Assembly: GCF_001005085.2 (NCBI RefSeq)
Contig: NZ_LBMU02000091.1
Coordinates: forward strand, 1 to 64,000
Direction of reading: 5' to 3'
DNA length: 64,000 nucleotides
Source of the DNA: Streptomyces humi
Lineage (GTDB): Bacteria > Actinomycetota > Actinomycetes > Streptomycetales > Streptomycetaceae
Under the pieces are notes generated by a model. The model had not been told where the DNA came from. It did no database searches and saw nothing but the letters and a program-made list of their open reading frames with translations. This document shows, one piece after another, positions 16,127-28,038 of the stretch (the stretch's first letter is position 1; every line of letters begins with the position of its first letter). The translations under genes and the position numbers were made by a program.

Positions 16127-18618
16127 ACGCCGCGAGCGCCGCCGAAGCCGCGGACACCCCGAACGCCGCGGGCCCCGCGAACGCCGCGGGCCCCGCGAAC
16201 GCCGTGGGCACCCCGGACGCCGTGGGCTCCGCCGGGGGTCCCTACACGCCGGCCGAGTACGCCGAGTTGGCCCGCTCCGCGCTGAGCCCCGGGACGTGGG
16301 ACTTCATCGAGGGCGGCGCGGGACAGGAACGGACCCTCGCGGCCAACGTCGAGGCGTTCGACCGGGTACGGCTCCGGCCCCGCGTCCTGACCGGCGCGGG
16401 CCGGCCGGATCTCGGCGTGCGGATCCTGGGCCGCGACTGGGCGGCGCCGTTCGCCGTCACACCCGTCGCCTATCACACGCTGGTCCACGAGGCCGGAGAG
16501 GTGGCCACCGCCCGGGCGACAGGCCGGGCCGGCGTCCCCCTGGTCGTCAGCACCTTCGCCGGGCGCACCTTCGAGGACATCGCCGAGACCGCGTCCGCAC
16601 CCCTGTGGCTCCAGGTGTACTGCTTCCGGGACCGGGCGGTGACCCGGGCTCTGGTGGAGCGCGCCGAACGGGCGGGCTTCGAGGCGCTGGTGCTCACGGT
16701 GGACGCGCCCCGCCTCGGCCGGCGGCTGCGCGACCTGCGCAACGGCTTCCGGCTCCCGGCCGGCGTCCTGCCCGCCAACCTTCCCGGCGAGCGCGTCTCG
16801 TCCCCCGCCGACCACGCGCTGACCGCGTTCGACGACCGCCTCGACTGGTCGTCCGTCGACTGGCTGCGCTCCGTCAGCTCCCTCCCCGTGCTGGTCAAGG
16901 GCATCCTGACCGCCGACGACGCGCGCCGGGCCCTGGCCGCGGGCGTCGACGGGATCGTCGTGTCCAACCACGGCGGCCGCCAACTGGACGGAGCGCCCGC
17001 CACCCTGGACGTCCTGCCCGAGGTCGCCGCCGCCGTGGACCACGCCTGCCCGGTGTTCGTCGACGGCGGGGTCCGCCGGGGTCACGACGTCCTGGCCGCG
17101 CTGGCGCTGGGCGCCGACGCGGCCCTCCTCGGACGGCCCGTCCTGCACGGGCTGGCGGTCCACGGGGAGACAGGTGTGGGACGGGTGCTGGACACCCTCG
17201 CCGAGGAACTCACCGAGGCGATGACGCTCACCGGGACGGCCTCCGTCGCCCAGGCGGGCCCCCACCTGGTGGGCGCCGCCGCCCCGGCCGCGGCGCGGCC
17301 CCGCGCGGCGCGGAGCGGTGCGGAGAGCTCCGGTCTGCGCAAGGCGGAACTGCACGGCAGTCTGCGGGATCCGGTCCTGGACACCATGAACTTCCTGAAC
17401 GAGATCACCCACCGCTACCCCGACGCGATCTCCTTCGCCCCGGGCCGCCCCTACGACGGCTTCTTCCGCACCGAGGACATCTTCACGTACCTGCGCCGCT
17501 ACCTGGACCACCTCGAGGAGGGCGGCGCCTCACCGGAGCAGGTGCGCTCCGCGCTCTTCCAGTACGGCCCGACGAGCGGGCAGATCCGCGAGCTGATCGC
17601 CGACTCGCTGCGCAAGGACGAGAACATCGACGTGGGGCCGGAGTCGGTCGTGGTCACCGTCGGCTGCCAGGAGGCGATGTTCCTGGCGGTCCGCGCCCTG
17701 ATCTCGGGCCCCGACGACGCGCTGCTGGTCTCCAGCCCCTGCTACGTCGGCATCACCGGCGCCGCCCGGCTGCTGGACGTCGAGGTGACCGCGGTGGAGG
17801 AGGACGACGACGGGTTCGACCCCGCGCGCCTTGAGGCGGCCCTGCGCGCCGAACGGGCCCGCGGACGGCGGCCCCGCGCCTTCTACGTCATCCCCGACCA
17901 TTCCAACCCCTCCGGCCGGACCATGCCGCTGAGCGCCCGGCTGGAACTCCTCGACCTCGCGCGCCGCGAGGACCTGCTGATCCTGGAGGACACCCCGTAC
18001 CGGATGGTCAGTCCGGGCCGGCAGCTCCCGACCCTCAAGTCCCTGGACCGCGACCGCAGGGTCGTGCACCTGGGCTCGTACTCCAAGACGCTGTTCCCCG
18101 GGGCCCGGGTCGGGTTCGCCGTCGCGGACCAGAGCGTCGTCGACGACGCGGGACGCACCGGACTGCTCGCCGACGAACTCACCAAGATCAAGAGCATGGT
18201 GACCGTGAACACCTCCCCGGTGAGTCAGGCCGTCGCGGCGGGCATGCTGCTGTCCGCCGACGGACGCACCTCCGAGCTCAACGCCCGGGCCGCCGCCTAC
18301 TACGGGGACGCGATGCGGGTCACGCTCCGGGAACTGGAGCGCGCCTTCCCGGAGGACGAGCGCGCCCGGCTGGGCGTGCGCTGGAACGAACCCGCCGGCG
18401 GTTTCTTCCTCGCGGCCCAGGTGCCGTTCCGTGCCGACAACGCGGCCCTCGCCCGCTCGGCGGAGGAATTCGGCGTCATCTGGACGCCCATGTCGTATTT
18501 CTATCCGCAAGGCGGCGGGGATCACGAGATCCGGCTGTCCGTCAGCTATCTCACCCATCAGGAAATAGCCGACGGAATCGAGCGTCTGACCCACTTCGTG
18601 AAAGCGCAGACGGCTTAA
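16123..18618 (+). CDS. Fused 4-hydroxymandelate oxidase and HpgT aminotransferase
   Basis: 831 aa bifunctional enzyme for the last two steps to Hpg. Residues about 40-390 form an FMN-dependent alpha-hydroxyacid oxidase (VSNHGGRQLD with H283; DGGVRRGHDVLAAL), which oxidises 4-hydroxymandelate to 4-hydroxyphenylglyoxylate. Residues about 410-831 form a fold-type I aminotransferase with PLP lysine K655 (GSYSKTLFPG), which makes Hpg and, from 3,5-dihydroxyphenylglyoxylate, also Dpg. In most glycopeptide clusters these are two genes; fused forms occur in some lipodepsipeptide clusters as far as I recall. The GTG at 16123 overlaps the hmaS stop. An Ala/Asn/Pro-rich repeat forms the N-terminus and an Ala-rich linker joins the domains. 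Confidence 0.93.
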   Translation: MNAASAAEAADTPNAAGPANAAGPANAVGTPDAVGSAGGPYTPAEYAELARSALSPGTWDFIEGGAGQERTLAANVEAFDRVRLRPRVLTGAGRPDLGVRILGRDWAAPFAVTPVAYHTLVHEAGEVATARATGRAGVPLVVSTFAGRTFEDIAETASAPLWLQVYCFRDRAVTRALVERAERAGFEALVLTVDAPRLGRRLRDLRNGFRLPAGVLPANLPGERVSSPADHALTAFDDRLDWSSVDWLRSVSSLPVLVKGILTADDARRALAAGVDGIVVSNHGGRQLDGAPATLDVLPEVAAAVDHACPVFVDGGVRRGHDVLAALALGADAALLGRPVLHGLAVHGETGVGRVLDTLAEELTEAMTLTGTASVAQAGPHLVGAAAPAAARPRAARSGAESSGLRKAELHGSLRDPVLDTMNFLNEITHRYPDAISFAPGRPYDGFFRTEDIFTYLRRYLDHLEEGGASPEQVRSALFQYGPTSGQIRELIADSLRKDENIDVGPESVVVTVGCQEAMFLAVRALISGPDDALLVSSPCYVGITGAARLLDVEVTAVEEDDDGFDPARLEAALRAERARGRRPRAFYVIPDHSNPSGRTMPLSARLELLDLARREDLLILEDTPYRMVSPGRQLPTLKSLDRDRRVVHLGSYSKTLFPGARVGFAVADQSVVDDAGRTGLLADELTKIKSMVTVNTSPVSQAVAAGMLLSADGRTSELNARAAAYYGDAMRVTLRELERAFPEDERARLGVRWNEPAGGFFLAAQVPFRADNAALARSAEEFGVIWTPMSYFYPQGGGDHEIRLSVSYLTHQEIADGIERLTHFVKAQTA
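16162..16233 (+). repeat. Four 18-bp tandem units at the N-terminus of the Hmo-HpgT fusion
   Basis: Units starting at 16162, 16180, 16198 and 16216 (aacgccgcgggccccgcg and variants) encode NAAGPA, NAAGPA, NAVGTP and DAVGSA. They precede the catalytic fold and probably form a disordered extension. Confidence 0.85.
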
Positions 18619-18669
18619 CCGTCCCGCTGCCGAAACGGCTCACCGACACGGCTTGCCGGTACGGTTCTC

Positions 18670-19212
18670 TCACTGCCCGCCGGACGCCTTCCAGCGTTCG
18701 GCGGGCAGTGCGAACACCAGCATTCCGATGCGTTCCCTGCCTGCCCGGGCGAACACCGTGCGCTGCCCCGTGCACGTGAATCCGATTCGCTCCAGCAGAC
18801 GCACGGACCGCTCGTTGCGTACGTCGCACTCGGCCGCCGCCGTGCGCAGCCCCCCGGCGAACAGGGTGCCCAGCACGCCGCGGACCGCCTCGGTCGCGTA
18901 CCCCTGTCCCTGCCGGTCACGGGCCAGGCTGAAGCCCAGCTCGGCCTCCTCGCCCGACCGTCGGCGGTGCACCGCGACGTCGCCCACCACACAGCCGTCG
19001 GCCTTCACCTCGATCGCGTACGGGAACCAGCCCGGCGCGCCAGGATCGCTGCGGGAGTACGCGCGGACCAGTCGGCGCGCCGATTCCAGGGGCAGCGGGA
19101 ACTCCCAGTCCTGATAACGGGCGACCTCCGGGTCCGAGCGATAGGCGACGAAAGCCTCGACGTCGGCGGGGGTGAAATGACGGAGCCGAAGGCGCGGAGT
19201 GTCCATCTGCAT
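18670..19212 (-). CDS. GNAT-family N-acetyltransferase (RimJ/RimL type)
   Basis: 180 aa single-domain acetyltransferase. The opening TPRLRLRHFTPADVEAF is typical of RimJ/RimL-like enzymes, and the acetyl-CoA loop is ARDRQGQGYATEAV. It stands alone on the minus strand between hpgT and dpgA, 51 bp from the converging hpgT stop. It may protect the host by acetylation or tailor the product, or it may be unrelated; the sequence does not decide. The second ATG (19206) has better spacing to a gggtgg site and may be the real start. Confidence 0.85.
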   Translation of the reverse strand: MQMDTPRLRLRHFTPADVEAFVAYRSDPEVARYQDWEFPLPLESARRLVRAYSRSDPGAPGWFPYAIEVKADGCVVGDVAVHRRRSGEEAELGFSLARDRQGQGYATEAVRGVLGTLFAGGLRTAAAECDVRNERSVRLLERIGFTCTGQRTVFARAGRERIGMLVFALPAERWKASGGQ

Positions 19213-19267
19213 CCACCCAAGGTCCCATGACGCCGTTCCGTGGGAAAGTCCGCACTGACCCGACCGG

Positions 19268-19297
19268 TTGATGGCTTTACCTTCGCCGCGTCATAGT
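19268..19297 (+). promoter_or_regulatory. Candidate promoter for the dpgABC operon
   Basis: A -35-like TTGATG (19268-19273) is followed after 18 bases by a -10-like CATAGT (19292-19297), about 115 bp before the dpgA start. This is the best match seen in the 201-bp divergent gap; no StrR-like palindrome was found there. Confidence 0.35.
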
Positions 19298-19413
19298 GGG
19301 CCCTCGCCACTGTTGTCGGACCGGCTCTCCGGCCGACTCCTGGAAGGACGAAAAGTGTTCGTACCGAAGTTTCTCGTACGCAGCAAGACCCGAATGTGGG
19401 GGTGGACCTTCCG

Positions 19414-22717
<3,304 letters not shown>

Positions 22718-22742
22718 ACCTTGGCACACCCCGCCGACGGGG

Positions 22743-23915
22743 TCACCCCGCCTCGTCGGCGCGGGCCTCGGCGGCAACCGGCTCACCGGGTCCCGCCGGA
22801 CGCGTCGCGCGGTGCGGCGCGTCCGGCAGGGTCACCACGTTCGGGGTCCAGCCGCCGGCGCGCAGCAGCCGGAAGAGATCCGCCACCGAGGTCCGCGGCA
22901 CGGACAGCGACACGTTCCCGCGCGGCGGGTCCTGGGCGCTCTCCAGCCGGACCTCCTCGATACGGCCGCCCAGTTCTCCGACCGCGCCGAACAGCCGGGC
23001 CAGGGTGCCCGGCCGGCCGGACACGGCGACGCTGAGCCGGACCGCGGCCGGCGCCCCCGATGCCGCTCCCGCCACCCGGGCACGCCCCCGGTGGCCGAGC
23101 CGGAGCAGGCCGTCCAGCTCCGCTTCCGCCCGTTCGCGCACCGTGCCGTCGGTGTGACCGAGGGCCCGCAGCGCCCCGACGGCCCGGCCGAGGTCGGCGG
23201 CGTAGGTGTCGAGGACGTCGGCCAGGGCGTCCGCGTTGGCGGTGAAGACGTCCCGCCACAGCCCCGGGTCGCCGCCCGCCGGGCCGGTGACGTTCCTGAG
23301 TCCCTGTCCCGCGACCCGGAGGTCGGACTCCGTGGCGTCCACCAGCGTGGCGGCCATCAGCGTGGAGATCAGCTGCGGCGCGTGGGAGGTGCGGGCCACG
23401 GTGCGGTCGTGCACCAGCGGATCCATGATCACGGGCACCGCTGCGCACAGGGAGACGAGTTCCAGCGCGCGGTTCAGCACCGACTGTGCGGTGCGTGCCG
23501 TGGGGGTGAGGATCCACGGCCGGTCCTCGAACACGTCGGCCCGTGCGGCGAGCGGGCCCAGGCGCTCGGTGCCCGCGAGCGGGTGGCCGCCGATGAAGCT
23601 GGACGGATCGGCGCCCGCCAGCCGCAGGTCGTCGTACGGCCGCGTCTTGACGCCGGCCACGTCCGTGTAGGCGTGGGCGACCCCACGGCGTTGCAGCTGT
23701 CCGAGCACCGGACCGGTGTGCGCCGGCGGGACGGCGATCACGGCGAGGTCGACGCGTTCGGCCGGTGCGCCGACCGAGCCCGCCCCCATGGCCTCCGCGG
23801 TCCTGACGGCCGTGGCATTCACGTCCTCGAGGTGGACGGTCAGGCCCCGTCGGCTCAGGGCGAGCGCCACGGACGTGCCGATGGCGCCGGTTCCGACGAC
23901 CGCGACGGTCTTCAC
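22743..23915 (-). CDS. Prephenate dehydrogenase (4-hydroxyphenylpyruvate supply)
   Basis: 390 aa NAD(P)-dependent enzyme converting prephenate to 4-hydroxyphenylpyruvate, the substrate of HmaS and tyrosine aminotransferase. The Rossmann motif VVGTGAIGTS is at the N-terminus, the catalytic core includes GGHPLAG and TSHAPQL, and a C-terminal ACT-like segment (VSGRPGTLARLFGAVGELG) follows. Many Hpg-containing peptide clusters carry such a copy to boost precursor flow. The ATG overlaps the stop of a small upstream ORF (ATGA), so that ORF may be coupled to it. It converges with dpgC. Confidence 0.93.
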   Translation of the reverse strand: MKTVAVVGTGAIGTSVALALSRRGLTVHLEDVNATAVRTAEAMGAGSVGAPAERVDLAVIAVPPAHTGPVLGQLQRRGVAHAYTDVAGVKTRPYDDLRLAGADPSSFIGGHPLAGTERLGPLAARADVFEDRPWILTPTARTAQSVLNRALELVSLCAAVPVIMDPLVHDRTVARTSHAPQLISTLMAATLVDATESDLRVAGQGLRNVTGPAGGDPGLWRDVFTANADALADVLDTYAADLGRAVGALRALGHTDGTVRERAEAELDGLLRLGHRGRARVAGAASGAPAAVRLSVAVSGRPGTLARLFGAVGELGGRIEEVRLESAQDPPRGNVSLSVPRTSVADLFRLLRAGGWTPNVVTLPDAPHRATRPAGPGEPVAAEARADEAG

Positions 23916-24178
23916 GCGGCCGGCTCCCGTTCACCGTTCGCGACCTCGAACTCCGTCGGGAGACCGGGCCGCGCATAAGAGTCCGATATCCGGATCCCAT
24001 TCACCCGTGGATAGACATCGCCCGCGCCGGGCGGGACGAATGCATAATCTCGCGAGCCGTCGAAGCACACCGCACGACCAGTGATCACGCCGACCCCCAA
24101 CAGATCCGGACTCCTTGCCCGGAGAACCTGCGTCGGATCGTAGTCATCGCGCCACCGTATGAGCGACTTGCGGCCCAT
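23912..24178 (-). CDS. Possible small protein coupled to prephenate dehydrogenase
   Basis: 88 aa, not recognised. The only support is its ATGA overlap with the prephenate dehydrogenase start and an uninterrupted frame. Third-position GC is lower than in neighbouring genes and no ribosome binding site is seen at its ATG. It may be a leader ORF or simply transcribed upstream DNA. Confidence 0.35.
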   Translation of the reverse strand: MGRKSLIRWRDDYDPTQVLRARSPDLLGVGVITGRAVCFDGSRDYAFVPPGAGDVYPRVNGIRISDSYARPGLPTEFEVANGEREPAA

Positions 24179-24541
24179 CGGGGAAGCCGGGTCGGGCCGC
24201 CAGGAAAGGGAATATGAAATTCCACTAAACTCTGCTTCGGAATATGGTCAGGGGATTTCGGGGCGAACGGCCGGTGGAGTGAGGGTCCGGTCCTAGTCAA
24301 GCCCTGGGCGAGATGGATTTTCCCTGTTCTGCCGGTCGACAGGTGCGAAGTGGAACAGCGACGATGGCGACCGTACGGTGTGCCAGGAGGGGTGTGGGGC
24401 GTGTAGGGGGCCCGCGCTCCTCGGTCAACCGGTTCCGGCGCGTGATCTTCGGCGCGACGGGGCCGGTGGACCCTGGTGTGAGAACGGGAGCATGTCCGCT
24501 TGCGCGGATCGAAAGGTATGTGCAGGTAGAAAACCAACGGG
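24179..24541. other. Divergent intergenic region before the StrR-type regulator
   Basis: About 360 bp without a convincing gene, more AT-rich than its surroundings. It holds two direct copies of ggaatatg 30 bp apart (24209 and 24239) and a loose inverted repeat CTGTTC-N23-GAACAG (24324-24358). The inner part of the latter (GTTC-N23-GAAC, with AAGTGGAAC as a fair right half-site) is a weak StrR-like candidate for autoregulation. Promoters for both divergent genes must lie here. Confidence 0.5.
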
Positions 24542-25609
24542 GTGGCTATTTTGGTTCAGTCGGTTCGTGCGCTGGAATCAACGTCCGATGAAAGTGCTGG
24601 GCTGATCGGTCCGGCAAGACATTCTGTAAATCCCAGGAAAAGCGCTTTCGCTGTTCCTGTCGTCTCGCTCCTCCCAGGCGATTCCCTGAGAGCACTGGGA
24701 CAGGACGAGGAACACGTGGCCCGGCTCGCGGAAATAGACGCCGCGCTGCCTCCGATTCTTGTTCACCGGCTCACCATGCGGGTGATCGACGGAATGCACC
24801 GACTGCTGGCCGCACGGGTGAAGGGCCAGAAGACGATCGAGGTCGAGTTCTTCGACGGAACTCCCGAGGACGCGTTCCTGTACGCGGTGGAAGCAAACAT
24901 CTCCCATGGTCTCCCGCTCTCCCTGGCCGATCGCCGGGCCGCGGCGACCCGGATCATCGCCTCGCACCCGCAGCTGTCGGACCGGGCCATCGCCCGGGCG
25001 GCCGGGCTGGGAGCCAAGACGGTGGCAGCCATCCGCCGACGCTGTTCCGGGGGTATACCGCACCTGAGCGCGCGGATCGGCCGGGACGGCAAGGTGCGTC
25101 CGCTCAACAGCGTGGCCGGCAGACGCCGGGCCGCCGAACTGATCGCGGAACGACCGGAAGCCTCCCTGCGCGAAGTGGCCCGGCTCGCCGGTATCTCGCC
25201 CGCGACGGTCAGCGACGTCCGCAAACGACTGGAAACCGGCCAGTCGCCGGTCACTGAGCGCGTCAAATCCCCTTCTCCGAGCGAGAGTTCGGAGGAGACG
25301 GCACCCACCGCCAAACTGCGGGCCGACCGCCGTCCGCCGCTCGTTTCGGCGGATCCCGCAAACGTGCTCGAAAAGTTACTCCGAGACCCTTCCTTGCGTC
25401 ACAAAGAGGGAGGACGCCAATTGCTGCGACTGCTGCGGCAGAACGCGATCGCCGCGGACGAGTGGGACGAACTGATGGCCGCCGTCCCGAGCCACTGCGG
25501 GGCGCTGGTGGTGGGTCTCGCCCGCCACTACGCCGAGATCTGGACGGATTTCGCACAGCTGCTGGACGAGCGCGTGCAGATCGAAGGCCGCAAGCCGGAC
25601 GACGAGTGA
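24542..25609 (+). CDS. StrR-family cluster activator (ParB-like fold, HTH), with a TTA codon
   Basis: 355 aa DNA-binding regulator of the StrR/Bbr/Tei15*/DbvR4 type found in streptomycin and glycopeptide clusters. The N-terminal ParB/sulfiredoxin-like domain shows RVIDGMHRLLAARVKG; helix-turn-helix segments follow (LSDRAIARAAGLGAKTVAAI and LREVARLAGISPATVSDV). Codon 279 (25376-25378) is TTA, the rare leucine codon read by bldA tRNA, so translation is probably tied to development. The GTG at 24542 has no clear ribosome binding site; later starts would cut into conserved sequence. Likely targets are the GTTC...GAAC sites at 10461-10490 and 22689-22717. Confidence 0.92.
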   Translation: MAILVQSVRALESTSDESAGLIGPARHSVNPRKSAFAVPVVSLLPGDSLRALGQDEEHVARLAEIDAALPPILVHRLTMRVIDGMHRLLAARVKGQKTIEVEFFDGTPEDAFLYAVEANISHGLPLSLADRRAAATRIIASHPQLSDRAIARAAGLGAKTVAAIRRRCSGGIPHLSARIGRDGKVRPLNSVAGRRRAAELIAERPEASLREVARLAGISPATVSDVRKRLETGQSPVTERVKSPSPSESSEETAPTAKLRADRRPPLVSADPANVLEKLLRDPSLRHKEGGRQLLRLLRQNAIAADEWDELMAAVPSHCGALVVGLARHYAEIWTDFAQLLDERVQIEGRKPDDE

Positions 25610-25625
25610 CCGGACCCGAGGACCC

Positions 25626-25659
25626 TCAGGCGTGCGGCCGGTCCGGCCCGCACGCCTGA
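25626..25659. terminator. Bidirectional terminator between the regulator and GT39 genes
   Basis: Perfect 12-bp stem tcaggcgtgcgg (25626-25637) with its complement at 25648-25659 and a 10-base loop, lying between two converging genes. There is no T-run, as is common in Streptomyces. Confidence 0.65.
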
Positions 25660-25672
25660 CCCGCACGTGGTG

Positions 25673-27772
25673 TCAGCCGTCGCACCGGTAGAGGGTGCCC
25701 TGTGCGTCCGTACTGTTCCCGCCGTACACGGAGGCCGGTACGACGGTGCAGTCGGTCCGCACCCAGGAGCGCACCGCGGTGATGGCCGCGTTCCCCGACC
25801 CCTGGGTCTGCGCGAACCCCTCCCAGCCGTCGGCGGCGAGGACCACGTAGCGCAACCGCCCCTCGGCGACGAGCCGTTCGACGTCCGCCACGGTGGGAGT
25901 GGGTGCGCCGCCGCTGAACCCGCCCATCGGCAGGATCCTCGCGCCGGACGCCAGGATGTAGTTCCACGACATGACGGCGGAGTCGGTGGCGAAGGCGAAC
26001 GCCGTCCTCCCGCTGTGCTGTCGGGTGTAGCGGAGCAGACGGTGCTGGGAGGCCGTGAGCGTGTCGGAGTCGTTGAGGGAGGCACGGGCGGCGGCCGTGC
26101 CCTGTGGTGCGTTCCCGCCGTGCACCACGTTCGCCGCTCTGTGCACCGCGCTGCCGCCCGTGGCGAACGGGCCGGCCGAGGCGTCCATCGCGGTTCCGGC
26201 GTACCGCGGGTCGAGCACCGACAGCGACCAGGCCGCGGGCGCCGCCAGGACGGTGACCAGCGCGGCCACCAGGCCGACGGTGGCGAGTCTTCCATGGTGC
26301 AGCCGTCTGCGGTGGGCGATGGTCAGAGCCGCGATCGCGCCCGCGCCCAGCGCGATGAGCAGCCAGGGCAGCCAGGGCAGGAAGTCGGGGTAGAGGAAGC
26401 AGAGGAACGCGCTCCACACCAGCTCCGCCCCGACAGCCGCGGGCAGTGCCCAGGTCCTGCGGCCGTCCCGGTACGCCCGCCAGAACATCACGAGCCCGGT
26501 GGCGGACAGGGCGGCCAGCGCCGGCGCGAGCATCGCCACATAGGCGGTGTGCGGCACCTCGATGGCGCTGAGCACCAGGGCGCTGAAGGTCAGCCACAGC
26601 CCCCACAGCACGAATCCGCCGCGGATCCGGTCGGTGCGCGGGGTGGTGCGCCGCCACCGCAGGCCGAGCACCAGGCTCAGCAACGCGAGCGGGTACAGCC
26701 AGCCCACCTCGGGTGCGAAGCGGCTGCCGAGCAGCTTGCCCGGCGTGGGCCCGCCACCGGAGGGGCCGCCGCCGGCAGGACCGCCGCCGGGTGCGGTCCC
26801 GTCCGGTTGCCCCGCCGCCGGGTCGCCGGCGTTCGGCGGGGAGCCCGCGGTGCCGACCATCCCGGTCATCTGGTCGACCGAGCCCTCCACCAGGTCGTCG
26901 GAGAAGCGGTTGAAGCCGTTGTAGCCGAACACCATGGTGACGGCGCTGTTGTCGGTGGTGCCGTCCACGTACGGCCGGTCGGAGGCAGGGGTGACGGCCA
27001 GGAGCAGCACCGAGGAGAGCGAGACCGCGAGGGTGACGGCGCCGGCGGCCAGGACGTGGGCCGTCCTGCGGCGCAGGGGGCCCGCGGCCAGGAGCAGGTA
27101 GGCGAGGGCGAGAGCCGGCAGGACCACCCAGGCCTGCAACATCTTGGCCTGGAAGCCCAGGCCGATCCAGGCGCCCGCGGCCAGCAGCGGCCGCAACCGG
27201 GCGCCGAGCACGGCCCGCTGACCGGCATCGGCGGCCAGGACCAGGCACATGGTGAGCGCCCCGTCCTCCATCGAGTGCCCGAACATGGACGCCAGCACGG
27301 GGGTGAGTGTCATGATGCCGGCCGCGAGGATGCCCGGTACGGGACCCGACCAGCGACGGACCACCCGGTAGGTGACGAGGACCGTGACCACGCCCTCGAC
27401 GACCTGGGGGAGCGTCAGCGCCCAGGCGTGGAAGCCGAAGAGCCGGGCGGAGAGCGCCTGCGGCCACAGGAAGCCGGCGAGCTTGTCGATGGTGAGGGTG
27501 GCGCCCGGGTCGAGCGCGCCGTAGAAGAACGCCTTCCAGCTCTGCGACATGCTGCGGGCGGCGACGGCGTAGAACGGCGCGTACCCGCTGGTGGTGATGT
27601 TCCAGGAGTAGAGCAGGGCCGCCAGGGCGGCGACGGCCAGGAGCGCCGGTCGCGCCCAGCGCGGCTGGTCGGCGGGGGACTTCCACACTTCCCAGCCACG
27701 CCGGGCGGCGGCCGGAGACGGGGAGGCGGGCTCGGGTAAGGAGGCGGCGGGGGAGTCGAGAGCGGTGCTCAT
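25673..27772 (-). CDS. GT39/ArnT-like polyprenyl-phosphate-dependent membrane glycosyltransferase
   Basis: 699 aa integral membrane protein with about 11-13 hydrophobic helices and a C-terminal soluble domain (about 560-699). The first outer loop carries the expected acidic motif (SMSQSW, then GALDPGATLTIDKLAG). A Gly/Pro-rich insertion of about 40 residues lies near 330-370. Such enzymes transfer sugars from polyprenyl phosphate outside the membrane; homologues mannosylate teicoplanin-type and ramoplanin-type peptides. It directly follows the cluster regulator, so it could glycosylate the NRP. However, paralogues of this family are common in Streptomyces with no such role, so membership in the cluster is uncertain. 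Confidence 0.85.
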   Translation of the reverse strand: MSTALDSPAASLPEPASPSPAAARRGWEVWKSPADQPRWARPALLAVAALAALLYSWNITTSGYAPFYAVAARSMSQSWKAFFYGALDPGATLTIDKLAGFLWPQALSARLFGFHAWALTLPQVVEGVVTVLVTYRVVRRWSGPVPGILAAGIMTLTPVLASMFGHSMEDGALTMCLVLAADAGQRAVLGARLRPLLAAGAWIGLGFQAKMLQAWVVLPALALAYLLLAAGPLRRRTAHVLAAGAVTLAVSLSSVLLLAVTPASDRPYVDGTTDNSAVTMVFGYNGFNRFSDDLVEGSVDQMTGMVGTAGSPPNAGDPAAGQPDGTAPGGGPAGGGPSGGGPTPGKLLGSRFAPEVGWLYPLALLSLVLGLRWRRTTPRTDRIRGGFVLWGLWLTFSALVLSAIEVPHTAYVAMLAPALAALSATGLVMFWRAYRDGRRTWALPAAVGAELVWSAFLCFLYPDFLPWLPWLLIALGAGAIAALTIAHRRRLHHGRLATVGLVAALVTVLAAPAAWSLSVLDPRYAGTAMDASAGPFATGGSAVHRAANVVHGGNAPQGTAAARASLNDSDTLTASQHRLLRYTRQHSGRTAFAFATDSAVMSWNYILASGARILPMGGFSGGAPTPTVADVERLVAEGRLRYVVLAADGWEGFAQTQGSGNAAITAVRSWVRTDCTVVPASVYGGNSTDAQGTLYRCDG

Positions 27773-27854
27773 GACGATCCATCATGATATGCGGTGTCCA
27801 TGACAACAGAGAGTAGGAGCGGCCCCACTGTTCACACCACACGGACGTCCCGTG

Positions 27855-27902
27855 AGCCCCGACCGACACAGGTTCGCAAGCCCTGACCGGCACAGGTTCG
27901 CA
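27855..27902. repeat. Two direct 24-bp repeats
   Basis: agccccgaccgacacagg-ttcgca at 27855-27878 is repeated with two changes at 27879-27902, in the gap between the kinase and GT39 genes. Confidence 0.8.
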
Positions 27903-27930
27903 CGCCCGTGTTACGAGCGCGTACTGGCAC

Positions 27931-28038
27931 GCGCCGCGTTCTCGGCCTGCGCCCCTTACCTGGCGTGCACCGCTTACTCGGCCTGCACCGCGTACCTGGC
28001 CCGCGCCGCCTACTTGGCGTGCGCCGCCTTCTTGGCGT
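27931..28038. repeat. Six degenerate 18-bp units spanning the kinase stop codon
   Basis: Units start at 27931, 27949, 27967, 27985, 28003 and 28021 (gc[ag]ccgc.t[ta]c[ct][tc]gg[cg].[ctg] pattern). Read on the minus strand they encode Ala-rich hexapeptides (AAHAKK-like). The kinase stop codon (28010-28012) falls in the second unit from its side, and four units continue beyond it with further stops. Confidence 0.8.
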
